Source: JBOHDX01 sp050700835 (lineage in GTDB: Bacteria; Actinomycetota; Actinomycetes; Propionibacteriales; Nocardioidaceae). Taken from it: DNA of 64,000 nucleotides. The DNA lies in contig JBOHDX010000021.1 in the NCBI GenBank assembly GCA_050700835.1, positions 25,460 to 89,459 of the forward strand. Direction: 5' to 3'. The notes beneath the pieces are model-generated. The model saw nothing but the letters and a program-made list of their open reading frames with translations. It searched no databases and was not told where the DNA came from. Positions 17,899-26,058 of the stretch are shown piece by piece (position 1 is the first letter of the stretch; each line of letters opens with the position of its first letter). The translations under genes were made by a program, and so were the position numbers.

Positions 17899-18920
17899 CC
17901 GGACTGACCCTGCACATCGACGGTGACCGGTGGCGGGCCCAGCTGCGCCAGGTGGCCCAGGCGTACCCGGGGATCGTGCCGGTGGCGAAGGGCAACGGCT
18001 ACGGCTTCACGCTGCCGCGGCTCGCGCGCCGCGGGGATTGGCTCGGCGTCGACACGATGGCGGTCGGGACGTACCCCGAGGTCGACCACGTCGCGTCCCG
18101 GTTCTCGGGTGACCTGCTGGTGATGACGCCGTGGCAGGCCGCAGCTCCGCGAAGCGCGCGGGTGATCCACACCGTCAGCCGGGTGTCAGACCTGGTCACC
18201 CTGGCGGGCCAAGCGCCGGGAACGAGAGTGGTCGTCGAGGGGCTCACGTCGATGGCCCGTCACGGGATGACGCGGCACGAGCTGGCCGACGCTGCCCGCG
18301 CGCTCGGCCGGCTGCGGATGGAGGGCCTCGCGTTGCATCTGCCGATGACCGGCGACCGGTTGGCCGAGGCCGAGCAGTGGTGCGCGGTGCTGGAGGCCTC
18401 CCGGCTGGCCACCAGCACGGTCTTCGTGTCCCACCTCGGCGCCGCGGACCTGGGCGTACTCGCGGAGCGCCGGCCGGCGCTGACGCTGCGCCCGCGGATC
18501 GGTACCGCCCTGTGGCTCGGTGACGGGTCGGCCCTGCGGGTCACCGCTACCGTGCTGGACCGTCACCCGGTCTCGCGGGGAGAGCGGGTCGGCTATCGGC
18601 AGCGGCCGGTGCCGCGCGACGGCACACTGTTGGTCCTCGCCGGCGGCACCTCGCACGGCATCGGGCTCGAGGCACCGGCGGCGGCCTCGTCGGTACGCCA
18701 GCGGGCCGTGTCACTCGCCAAGGGCGGCCTCGCGGCGGCCGGGTTCGCGCTGTCCCCGTTCACCGTGGGCGGCAAGGCGCGCTGGTTCGTCGAGCCGCCG
18801 CACATGCAAGCGTCGATGGTGTTCCTGCCGAGCGGAGTGGCCCCCCCGGCCGTCGGCGACGAGGTGAATGTCGTCGTCCGCAACACGATCGCGACGTTCG
18901 ACACGGTCGTCTTCGAATGA
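17895..18920 (+). CDS. Alanine racemase-fold PLP protein coupled to FemX-like gene
   Basis: The 341-residue protein has the N-terminal TIM barrel of alanine racemases. The PLP lysine is probably K32 in VAKGNGYGF, compared with the classical VKANAYG motif. The C-terminal beta domain is recognisable from PRIGTALWLGDG and GYRQRPVPRDGTLLVLAGGTSHGIG, but it diverges strongly from true Alr. The ATG overlaps the femX-like stop, which implies a joint role in wall precursor modification. It could racemise or bind an amino acid used for the bridge, or be inactive. The pair is seen in other actinobacteria, but the product's function is not established to my knowledge. Confidence 0.82.
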   Translation: MTGLTLHIDGDRWRAQLRQVAQAYPGIVPVAKGNGYGFTLPRLARRGDWLGVDTMAVGTYPEVDHVASRFSGDLLVMTPWQAAAPRSARVIHTVSRVSDLVTLAGQAPGTRVVVEGLTSMARHGMTRHELADAARALGRLRMEGLALHLPMTGDRLAEAEQWCAVLEASRLATSTVFVSHLGAADLGVLAERRPALTLRPRIGTALWLGDGSALRVTATVLDRHPVSRGERVGYRQRPVPRDGTLLVLAGGTSHGIGLEAPAAASSVRQRAVSLAKGGLAAAGFALSPFTVGGKARWFVEPPHMQASMVFLPSGVAPPAVGDEVNVVVRNTIATFDTVVFE

Positions 18921-18950
18921 GCGGAGGTGAGGCAACCCGGCGCCATTGGG

Positions 18951-18979
18951 CGCAGCCAAATCCGTAAGATTAGGCTGCG
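18951..18979 (+). terminator. Stem-loop after racemase-like gene
   Basis: CGCAGCCAAATC (18951-18962) pairs with GATTAGGCTGCG (18968-18979) at 11 of 12 positions over a five-base loop. It lies 30 bases after the stop of the racemase-like gene. It lacks a clear T run, which is common for actinobacterial terminators. Confidence 0.5.
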
Positions 18980-19084
18980 TAGTCACGAGTCGACCCGAGG
19001 CATCCAGGCGGGAAATCTGGCCCTTGCCGATTGATCGCGCTTGAGCGTATCGTGAAGCCTAGCCTCATAGCGGGGAGGGCTTAC

Positions 19085-19567
19085 ATGATTGGTAGGTCGT
19101 CAGCCGGTGATGTATTCGTCTTGGCGGTTGGTACTGGGCTGCTGCTCGGAGTCGGGTCGGTCGCTGCCGAGGCGGGACGGGCTGCCAGCCCAGTCGCCGG
19201 TTTCGGACCCTTGTACGAAGGGTACAACTATGACGATCAAGCGTACGTCGACACCGAAGGTGGCGGCGCACCGTACGCCGTGGGGCAAACGATAGTTTTC
19301 GCCCCCAAAACCACCACGCGATACCCCGTAGGTTATGTGGGCGCCAGCGCCGAGACATTTTGGAATGGCTACGCTTGCTACATTACTAGCTATTCTTACA
19401 ATCAAACTCGAGTCAACTCCTTTCAAGTGCAACCACCTACAGGAGGAGACTGCGGCGCTGGAACGTACAAATCACGCGGGGTAGCCAAGGGCTATACGGG
19501 GCAGGGTTCCGACCCGTACAGCGCGAACTATACGTTTACTTCTCCCAACCAGAATTACTCGCCCTAG
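19085..19567 (+). CDS. Secreted protein of unknown function, low GC
   Basis: The ATG at 19085 follows GGGGAGGG. The 160-residue product has a hydrophobic signal-like N-terminus (DVFVLAVGTGLLLGVGSVAAEA), then a tyrosine- and glycine-rich exported part. Two cysteines (NGYACYI and GGDCGAG) could form one disulphide. It ends SANYTFTSPNQNYSP. I do not recognise a family. Base composition and codon use are visibly more AT-rich than in neighbours (GGA, CGA, ATA-type codons appear), which suggests recent transfer. It is followed by a second secreted protein gene. Confidence 0.7.
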   Translation: MIGRSSAGDVFVLAVGTGLLLGVGSVAAEAGRAASPVAGFGPLYEGYNYDDQAYVDTEGGGAPYAVGQTIVFAPKTTTRYPVGYVGASAETFWNGYACYITSYSYNQTRVNSFQVQPPTGGDCGAGTYKSRGVAKGYTGQGSDPYSANYTFTSPNQNYSP

Positions 19568-19576
19568 TTGGCGAGT
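19557..19576 (+). terminator. Stem-loop spanning the stop codon of the secreted protein
   Basis: ACTCGCC (19557-19563) and GGCGAGT (19570-19576) form a perfect seven-base-pair stem with a six-base loop holding the TAG stop. This may be a terminator or mRNA end stabiliser. Confidence 0.45.
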
Positions 19577-19656
19577 GTGCACGTAGGTATGGCTGCTCTT
19601 TAAACTCGTTCACGGTTTGGGGGCGTCGGAAAGGTGACGCAGGAGGTGGGTTTCCC

Positions 19657-20067
19657 ATGAAGCGAACGCTTCGCCTGACAAGTAGATTGACTATAGCGGC
19701 AGTCGGGCTGGTTGCTGGCGGGGTCACCGGTGCTTGGGGCTTAAGTGCCACCGCAACGACCGGGACCCCCCATGCCCCTGGTGGTCAGGTGTACCCGGTG
19801 AACCAGCGTGGGCAAACATTTGGTTCCGCGTTGAGGGCAACGAGTCCTGCCGACGCTCCGGCATTGGTTGCCGCAGTCGGCGATGACGGCACGCTGGGTT
19901 ACATCTTGCAGTCCGATGTTGACGGCCCACAGCCCAGCACCCCGGCTCAGGCTGCGACAGAACCCAATGTGGACCGGCAAATTCCGTTGTATGCGAGCGA
20001 TGGCACCACGGTGATTGGGACATTTACGATCCATGCAGCGCAAACATCTCCGATGGGAACCCAGTAG
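19657..20067 (+). CDS. Secreted protein of unknown function, possible wall- or surface-associated
   Basis: The 136-residue product starts with a basic-hydrophobic signal (MKRTLRLTSRLTIAAVGLVAGGV). The mature part contains YPVNQRGQTFGSAL, VGDDGTLGYILQSDVDG and IPLYASDGTTVIGTFTIH. Small exported proteins with this plan (NxxGxTYGSA, GYVxxxDL, IPVYxxDGxTxIGxF) occur widely in Streptomyces, but no function is known to me. AGGAGG lies ten bases before the ATG. Codon use is less GC-biased than in the flanking genes. It is tail-to-tail with the membrane protein gene at 20085. Confidence 0.75.
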   Translation: MKRTLRLTSRLTIAAVGLVAGGVTGAWGLSATATTGTPHAPGGQVYPVNQRGQTFGSALRATSPADAPALVAAVGDDGTLGYILQSDVDGPQPSTPAQAATEPNVDRQIPLYASDGTTVIGTFTIHAAQTSPMGTQ

Positions 20068-20084
20068 TCGCGGCTTGCGCGTTC

Positions 20085-21584
20085 TCAGGTGAACCGCCGG
20101 CCACCTACCTCATCGGCCTGGTCGAGGACGCCGCCGGCAGGATCGTCGGTCAGCCCGTCGCGGCGCACCGGGTCGTGCCAGGGGGCCGTCACGTCCCGGA
20201 TCACCAGCACCGCGAGGTAGATCTCGCCGGCCAGCCGGACCAAGATGCCGATGACGGTCACCCAGTCGGTCGCCCCGGCGTGCACGGTGTAGCCGTCGAG
20301 CTGCCACCACAGGGTGAGGCCGTAGAACAACTCCGCCGCCTGCCAGATCAACAGGTCCCGCCACGACGGACGGGCCAAAGCAGCAAGAGGCAGCAGCCAC
20401 AAGGCGTACCAGGGTTCGTAGCTGCGGGCCAGTATCAGACCCCCGAGCAGCAACAGCAGCGCGACCTGCGGCACTCGCGGGCGGCGGTGGGCGGTCCACG
20501 TCAGTGCGCCGACCGCCACCAGCACCAGCAGCCAGCCGCCGAGGCTGGCCCGGTTGACCGTGGTCGGGTCCGGGCCGAGACCGGCGTCGCCGAGGAGGGC
20601 CCAGATCGAGCCGGCTCCGGCGCCGGCGCTGAGCTTGTCGGTGAACCAGTTCAGCCATCCCGACCCTGCGCCGACGTAGGCAGGGAAGTCGATCACCATC
20701 CACACCACGAGCACCATGCCGGCGGCTAAGCCGACCTGGCCCATCCGCCTGGCCCGACCACCGAGCAGCGCCCACGCGAGCAGCACCACGATCGGCCAGA
20801 AACCGACCGCGACGCCGGCGCCGATCAGCGCGCCGGCGAGCAGCTCACGCTGCCGCGACCAGGCCCACATCCCGCCGGCGGTGAACGCGACTGCGACGAG
20901 ATCCCACCCCGACACGACGCTGGCCAAGCCGTCGCTTCCGGTGATGCCGTTGAACAACAGCAGTGGTGACGCGGCGAGACCTAGCGCGTCCCAGGGCCGC
21001 GACCGGTGGGTGCCGACCAGACATGCGACCGCAGCGAGAAGGGCCATCATCAGCAGGAAGGCGCACACGGCCACGAACATGACCGACTCACGCTGCAGCG
21101 TCTCGTCGCTGCTCTGCTGGTCCACGGGGTGGTTGTTGCGGACGTCGACGTCGGGCCAGCCCTCGAGCGCGTGGGTGCCGAGGGCGGCTACATAGCCCAG
21201 GGCCGCAGTCGGCGCGGACACCGACTGCGGATCGAAGCGCCCGCCGTCGGACGACAATGGCGGCGTCAGCTCGGTGAGCCCCTGCATGAAGTACGACTGC
21301 TGCAGCCCACTGGAGCAGCCGAACGCGTACTCGCGGCTGCCGTGGAACCAGGCGCCTCCCATGGCGCACGGAAACTTCGTGAACATGCCGAGCCCGAACG
21401 TAAATGCCGCGATGACCAGTGCCACCCGGAGCACGGTCCACGCGGGATGACGACGGGCATGATCCCCGATCGGGCCACCGACGAGGGCGGACGCGGCCGC
21501 GACGACCGGGTCCTCGCGCGACGGGTGCACCGGGTCCAGCACCGCCGCGGCCGTCTCGCGGTCATCGCCCACCTCGTCCCGCAC
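20085..21584 (-). CDS. Polytopic membrane protein, GT-C/GT87-like
   Basis: The 499-residue protein has about ten to twelve hydrophobic segments separated by short loops. Features include an acidic/aromatic first loop (FTKFPCAMGGAWFHGSREYA), FNGITGSDGLASVVSGWD and SYEPWYALWLLPLAAL. These resemble the mannosyltransferase-like GT-C membrane proteins found beside the class A PBP gene in Streptomyces. It may transfer a polyprenyl-linked sugar to an envelope glycan, but this is inferred from fold and position. It lies downstream of the PBP gene on the same strand with about 110 bases between. Confidence 0.78.
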   Translation of the reverse strand: MRDEVGDDRETAAAVLDPVHPSREDPVVAAASALVGGPIGDHARRHPAWTVLRVALVIAAFTFGLGMFTKFPCAMGGAWFHGSREYAFGCSSGLQQSYFMQGLTELTPPLSSDGGRFDPQSVSAPTAALGYVAALGTHALEGWPDVDVRNNHPVDQQSSDETLQRESVMFVAVCAFLLMMALLAAVACLVGTHRSRPWDALGLAASPLLLFNGITGSDGLASVVSGWDLVAVAFTAGGMWAWSRQRELLAGALIGAGVAVGFWPIVVLLAWALLGGRARRMGQVGLAAGMVLVVWMVIDFPAYVGAGSGWLNWFTDKLSAGAGAGSIWALLGDAGLGPDPTTVNRASLGGWLLVLVAVGALTWTAHRRPRVPQVALLLLLGGLILARSYEPWYALWLLPLAALARPSWRDLLIWQAAELFYGLTLWWQLDGYTVHAGATDWVTVIGILVRLAGEIYLAVLVIRDVTAPWHDPVRRDGLTDDPAGGVLDQADEVGGRRFT

Positions 21585-21628
21585 AGGCGTCAGGCTAGCG
21601 ACGTCGTGGCGGGCGGGCCGGCGGGGAG

Positions 21629-21717
21629 GTCACGGGGTCGGAACCGTCGTCGACGGCGGCGTCACGGGGTCGGAAGCGTGGTTGGCGGCGGCGTCACGGG
21701 GTCGGAACCGTCGTCGG
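21629..21717. repeat. 32-bp tandem duplication at the 3' end of the PBP gene
   Basis: A 32-base unit starting GTCACGGGGTCGGAA is present at 21629-21660 and 21661-21692, and a partial third copy starts at 21693 inside the gene. The unit contains the PBP stop codon, so the gene end has been copied downstream. Next to it, 21735-21865 encodes the Thr/Pro repeats of the PBP tail. Confidence 0.8.
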
Positions 21718-23859
21718 CGTCGTCGTCGGAGGCGTCGTGGTGGGCGGCGTTGTCGTCGGTGGCGTCGTGGTGGGCGGCGTGGTCGTCGGTGGCGTCGTGG
21801 TCGGCGTTGTCGTCGGTGGCGTCGTGGTCGGCGTGGTCGTCGGTGGCGTCGTCGGCGGCGGTGTGTACGGCGTGCCGATGGTGCCGTTGATCGGCTTCAG
21901 CTGCGGGAACGAGACGCAGCCCGACCCCTGCCCGGCGCCCTGCATGAACGAGGTGAACGTGTCCGCCGGGTAGTTGGCGCCGAAGAAGGTGGAGAGCCCA
22001 CCGGTGCCGTCGAGGTTCTGCGTGCCGTCGCCCTTCACGTACATCACGGCGGCCGCGAGCTTCGGCGTGTAGCCGACGAACCACGCGGACGTCACCGTGT
22101 TGGGCCGCAGCGCCGCTGTGCCGGTCTTTCCGGCCACAGGGCAGCCGATGGCCTGTGCCGCGCCACCGGTGCCGGACGTCGACTGAACCACCTGCTGTAG
22201 CGCGTAGTTGACGTTCGAGGCGATCGCGGGACTGAACGCCTGGTCGGTCTTGACCTTGTGGTCGTACAACGTCTGGCCGTTGGGATCGGTGACCCTCTCG
22301 ATCACATACCACGGTGCGTGCTGGCCGTTGGCGGCGAACGTCGCGTAGCCGTCCGCCATGTCCACCGGCCGCACGTTGGCGACGCCGAGCGGTACGACCG
22401 GGACCGCGTCCAGCGCCGGGGAGCTCTTCGGGATGCCGGCCGCGATGGCCGCGTTGACCACCGACTGCGGGCCGTTGGTGAGGTGCTGCACCATGTCGAC
22501 GTACGCGGTGTTGCTCGACACCTCGGTGGCGGTCAGCAGTGAGATGGCGCTGCCGTAGCTGTAGCCGAACTCGTTGCCCACGACCGCGCCGCCGGGGAGG
22601 GTCAAAGTGTCGCCGGTGAACGTGTCCTGCAGAGTCGTGCCCTGCTTCAGCGCAGCCGCCAGCGCGAACGGCTTGAACGACGAGCCGGGTTGCCGTCCGG
22701 TCATCGCCCAGTTGATCTCGGACTTGAGGAAGTTCGGTCCGCCATACATCGCGCGCAGGGCGCCGGTGCCGGGTTGCACCGCCGAGATGCCGATGTGCAC
22801 CCCCTTGGCCGCGATCGTCGGCCGCTGGGTCCTGACCGCGTGCATCGCGGCCTGCTGGTCCTTGTAGTCGAACGTCGTGACGACCCGCAGCCCGCCGCCG
22901 TTGATCTGCGCGTCGGTGAACCCCTGCGCCTCGAGCTGAGCCTGCACGAGCTTGAGCAGGTAGCCCTTCTCGCCGCCGAACTGCTGGACCGGCTTGATCT
23001 GCGGGAACTTCGGCAGATGCTTGCCCACCCGTGCGGCCCGGGCCGGGTTGAGGTTGCCCATGCTGGCCATGCCGGACAGCACGTAGTCGTAGCGGCTCAC
23101 CAGCGCGGCGCGGGCGGCCTTGCCGTTGGCCGGGTCATAGGTGCCGGGACTGTTCAGGATGGCCGCGAGGGCCGCGCTCTGCGCGACGGTGAGCTGTTCG
23201 ACGTTGACCCCGAAGTACGCCTGGGCTGCGGCCTGCACGCCGTACGCGCCGCGGCCGAAGTAGATGGTGTTGAGGTAGCCCTGCAGGATCTCCTGCTTTG
23301 ACTCCTGATGATCGATCTTCAACGCCAGGATCGCTTCCTTGATCTTGCGGGTCCAGGTTCGCTGCTGGGTCAGGTAGAGCACCTTCACGTACTGCTGGGT
23401 GATGGTGGAGGCGCCCTGGGTGTTGCCACCGCTGGAGTTGTTGAGCACCGCCCGGAAGATGCCGCGGAAGTCGATGCCGCTGTTGGAGTAGAACGTGCGG
23501 TCCTCGGCCGCGATCACTGCGTTCTGCAGGTGCGTGGGCACCTGCGAGAGGGGTACGGACTGGCGGTTCTGCGTCTCGAACGTGCCGATCTGGTGCTTGC
23601 CGTCGGAGTAGTAGACGTGCGTCGTCTGGGTGAGATAGGCGGAGTTGGGGTTCGGGATGCTGATCGACTGGTAGAGGACGACGAACCCGACGATGCCGGC
23701 GATGATGAACAGCGTCATCGCGATCGAGAACCACTTGACGACCTTGCGCAGACGCGGGTGCTTGTGCACCTTCTTGGCCGACTTGTCCTTGCGCGCCCCT
23801 GGCTTGCCAGAGCGCGACCCGGCGGGTCCGCGCCCCTGTGTGGGGCTCTCTTCGCTCAC
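21694..23859 (-). CDS. Class A penicillin-binding protein (transglycosylase/transpeptidase)
   Basis: The 721-residue protein has a short basic cytoplasmic tail, one membrane anchor near residues 42-66 and a GT51 glycosyltransferase domain (AEDRTFYSNSGIDFRG, GASTITQQYVK). A transpeptidase domain with SSFK, SSN and KTGTA motifs follows. It ends in a Thr/Pro-rich tail of PPTTT repeats that probably sits in the wall. It polymerises and cross-links peptidoglycan. The frame extends upstream to 23922, but GTG 23859 has GAGGAG seven bases before it. It is divergent from the PadR gene. Confidence 0.95.
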   Translation of the reverse strand: MSEESPTQGRGPAGSRSGKPGARKDKSAKKVHKHPRLRKVVKWFSIAMTLFIIAGIVGFVVLYQSISIPNPNSAYLTQTTHVYYSDGKHQIGTFETQNRQSVPLSQVPTHLQNAVIAAEDRTFYSNSGIDFRGIFRAVLNNSSGGNTQGASTITQQYVKVLYLTQQRTWTRKIKEAILALKIDHQESKQEILQGYLNTIYFGRGAYGVQAAAQAYFGVNVEQLTVAQSAALAAILNSPGTYDPANGKAARAALVSRYDYVLSGMASMGNLNPARAARVGKHLPKFPQIKPVQQFGGEKGYLLKLVQAQLEAQGFTDAQINGGGLRVVTTFDYKDQQAAMHAVRTQRPTIAAKGVHIGISAVQPGTGALRAMYGGPNFLKSEINWAMTGRQPGSSFKPFALAAALKQGTTLQDTFTGDTLTLPGGAVVGNEFGYSYGSAISLLTATEVSSNTAYVDMVQHLTNGPQSVVNAAIAAGIPKSSPALDAVPVVPLGVANVRPVDMADGYATFAANGQHAPWYVIERVTDPNGQTLYDHKVKTDQAFSPAIASNVNYALQQVVQSTSGTGGAAQAIGCPVAGKTGTAALRPNTVTSAWFVGYTPKLAAAVMYVKGDGTQNLDGTGGLSTFFGANYPADTFTSFMQGAGQGSGCVSFPQLKPINGTIGTPYTPPPTTPPTTTPTTTPPTTTPTTTPPTTTPPTTTPPTTTPPTTTPPTTTPTTVPTP

Positions 23860-24062
23860 GCGTCGTCTCCTCGTCGATGCTCCGGGATGGTCGGCTCCGA
23901 CTGCCGCGGATCTGGGCTTCATCCCGGGTCCGCTCGTGGGCGAATCGGCGCAACGGCCGCAGTCCAGTGTGCAGGGTGTCGGCGCAGATGCCGAATCCAG
24001 CGACCCCGTCGGACGCTGTCGAGGGGCGCGCCGTCACGGTCCGGTTTCGCATCGGGCCGATG

Positions 24063-24075
24063 TATCGGTACGATA
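24063..24075. promoter_or_regulatory. Palindrome TATCG-GTA-CGATA, probable PadR operator
   Basis: TATCGGTACGATA is a perfect inverted repeat with a three-base centre in the 267-base gap between the PBP and PadR genes. It overlaps a -10-like TACGAT/GATATA segment 50-65 bases before the PadR start. PadR repressors often bind AT-rich palindromes of this kind, so autoregulation is plausible. Confidence 0.5.
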
Positions 24076-24126
24076 TAGCGATTCGGTCCACACGAACCGT
24101 GTGGGCCGCGGTGAGAACCGACGGGA

Positions 24127-24849
24127 GTGGCTGTGCCCAAGCGTGGAGCGGCACTCGAGCTGGCAGTCCTCGGACTCCTGCACGAGACGCCCATGCACGG
24201 CTACGAGCTCCGCAAGCGGGTCAACTCACTGCTCGGTTGGGGACGGGTGCTGTCGTACGGCACCCTGTATCCCTGTCTCAAGCAGCTGACCCGGCGTGGG
24301 CTGATCGTGCAGGAGGCGCCGATCGCGGAGCCCAGTGTGGACCCGGTCACACCGCGGAGCCGGCGGGGGCGCATCGTCTACCGGCTCACCGCCGAGGGCA
24401 AGGAAACCTTCACCGACATGATGGCGGAGTCCGGCCCGTCGGCCTGGGAGGACGACAACTTCGGCGTCCACTTCGCGTTCTTCGCGCGCACCGACGCCGA
24501 GACCCGGGTCCGCATCCTCGAAGGCCGGCGCAGCCGGCTGGAGGAACGCATGGAAGGAGTGCGCACCTCGCTGGCGCGCACTCGCGAACGCGTCGACACC
24601 TACACCCTCGAGCTGCAGCGCCACGGGCTCGAGTCGGTCGAACGCGAGGTCCGTTGGCTTTCCGAGCTGATCGACGTCGAGCGCGCCGGGGGCCAACCCG
24701 GTGACGCAGCGGCCTCGACCAACGCGGTGGGCTCAACGGGCCGCCCGGGGGGCCGGCGGCGCGCGCGAGCAGTCGCCGCGCCGACACTCGCCACATCCCC
24801 GCAGGACAAGAGCCAAGTGCACCCTGAAGTGCAAACGAGTACCAAGTGA
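24127..24849 (+). CDS. PadR family transcriptional regulator
   Basis: The 240-residue protein has the PadR winged helix at residues 5-90 (LELAVLGLLHETPMHGYELRKRVN, SYGTLYPCLKQL, RRGLI, YRLTAEGKE). A dimerising C-terminal domain (ARTDAETRVRILEGRRSRLEERM) and a basic low-complexity tail follow. A GTG at 24133 is a possible alternative start. The gene ends eleven bases before ino1, so the two may be cotranscribed. The same PBP-PadR-ino1 order is known from Streptomyces. Confidence 0.92.
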   Translation: MAVPKRGAALELAVLGLLHETPMHGYELRKRVNSLLGWGRVLSYGTLYPCLKQLTRRGLIVQEAPIAEPSVDPVTPRSRRGRIVYRLTAEGKETFTDMMAESGPSAWEDDNFGVHFAFFARTDAETRVRILEGRRSRLEERMEGVRTSLARTRERVDTYTLELQRHGLESVEREVRWLSELIDVERAGGQPGDAAASTNAVGSTGRPGGRRRARAVAAPTLATSPQDKSQVHPEVQTSTK

Positions 24850-24859
24850 GGAGAGCCCC

Positions 24860-25939
24860 ATGGGTTCGGTTCGTGTAGCCATCGTCGGCGTGGGCAACTG
24901 CGCCACGTCGCTGATCCAGGGCGTCGAGTACTACAAGGACGCCGATCCGAGCGGCAGCGTGCCTGGCCTGATGCACGTCAAGTTCGGTGACTACCACGTC
25001 GGTGACGTCGAGTTCGTCGCGGCGTTCGACGTCGACGCGAAGAAGGTCGGCTTCGACCTGTCGGAAGCCACGCAGGCCAGCGAGAACAACACCATCAAGT
25101 TCGCTGACGTACCCCCGCTGGGCATCACCGTGCAGCGTGGTCCAACGCTTGACGGGTTGGGCAAGTACTACCGGCAGACGATCGACGAGTCCGACGCGGA
25201 GCCGGTCGACGTCGTGCAGGTGCTCAAGGACACAGGGGCCGACGTGCTCGTGGCATACCTCCCGGTGGGCTCGGAGCAGGCCGACAAGTTCTACGCGCAG
25301 TGCGCGATCGACGCCAAGGTGGCGTTCGTGAACGCGCTTCCGGTCTTCATCGCGTCCGACCCCGCGTGGGCGGCGAAGTTCGAGGCGGCCGGCATCCCGA
25401 TCGTCGGTGACGACATCAAGAGCCAGGTCGGCGCGACCATCACCCACCGGGTGCTGGCCAAGCTGTTCGAGGACCGCGGGGTCGTGCTGGACCGGACGTA
25501 CCAGCTCAACGTCGGCGGCAACATGGACTTCAAGAACATGCTCGAGCGGGAGCGACTTGAGTCGAAGAAGATCTCCAAGACCCAGTCCGTCACAAGCAAC
25601 CTCACCCACGACCTGGGCGCACGCAACGTCCACATCGGCCCGAGTGACTACGTGCAGTGGCTCGACGATCGCAAGTGGGCGTACGTCCGGCTCGAAGGCC
25701 GTGCCTTCGGTGACGTGCCGCTGAACATGGAGTACAAGCTCGAGGTGTGGGACTCCCCCAACTCCGCCGGCATCATCATCGACGCGCTGCGCGCGGCCAA
25801 GATCGCCAAGGACCGGGGCATCGGCGGCGCCCTGGTGTCGGCGTCGAGCTATCTGATGAAGTCCCCGCCGGTGCAGCGTCCCGACGACGAGGGCCGTGCC
25901 TCCGTCGAGGCCTTCATCCGCGGGGACGTCGAACGCTGA
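24860..25939 (+). CDS. ino1: Myo-inositol-1-phosphate synthase
   Basis: The 359-residue protein starts MGSVRVAIVGVGNCATSLIQGVEYYKDA, a Rossmann NAD-binding segment. Catalytic-domain motifs include PVFIASDPAWAAKF, GDDIKSQVGATITHR, LNVGGNMDFKNML and SKKISKTQ. It converts glucose-6-phosphate to inositol-1-phosphate, the first step toward phosphatidylinositol and mycothiol. This fits the mycothiol-dependent dehydrogenase at the window end. An AGGAGAG sequence precedes the ATG. The upstream PadR protein is a candidate regulator. Confidence 0.96.
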   Translation: MGSVRVAIVGVGNCATSLIQGVEYYKDADPSGSVPGLMHVKFGDYHVGDVEFVAAFDVDAKKVGFDLSEATQASENNTIKFADVPPLGITVQRGPTLDGLGKYYRQTIDESDAEPVDVVQVLKDTGADVLVAYLPVGSEQADKFYAQCAIDAKVAFVNALPVFIASDPAWAAKFEAAGIPIVGDDIKSQVGATITHRVLAKLFEDRGVVLDRTYQLNVGGNMDFKNMLERERLESKKISKTQSVTSNLTHDLGARNVHIGPSDYVQWLDDRKWAYVRLEGRAFGDVPLNMEYKLEVWDSPNSAGIIIDALRAAKIAKDRGIGGALVSASSYLMKSPPVQRPDDEGRASVEAFIRGDVER

Positions 25940-25967
25940 GCACCCTGTCCCGCTGAGCCCCCTCTCC

Positions 25968-26027
25968 CGCTGAGCCTTACGTTTCCGTGGCGACACGCCG
26001 GGTTGCACCGAAACGTAGGGCTCAGCG
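25968..26027. repeat. Large inverted repeat between ino1 and the MFS gene
   Basis: Two 22-base arms, 25968-25989 and 26006-26027, are inverted copies matching at 20 of 22 positions, with a 16-base loop. The arms contain CGCTGAGCC and ACGTTTC. CGCTGAG also appears as extra direct copies at about 25934 and 25951. The structure could terminate ino1 transcription or bind a regulator of the MFS gene that starts 32 bases later. Confidence 0.75.
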
Positions 26028-26058
26028 CGTCGGCGAGGCTCGCCGCGAGAATGTCGGG

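Noticed and set aside
19085..19567. Lactococcin-972-type bacteriocin
   Set aside because: Only a vague Tyr/Gly-rich C-terminal likeness; length and motifs do not fit, so it is left as unknown.
21735..21870. Possible CRISPR-like array from regular repeats
   Set aside because: The repeats are codons of the Thr/Pro tail of the PBP, without unique spacers, and no cas gene is present.
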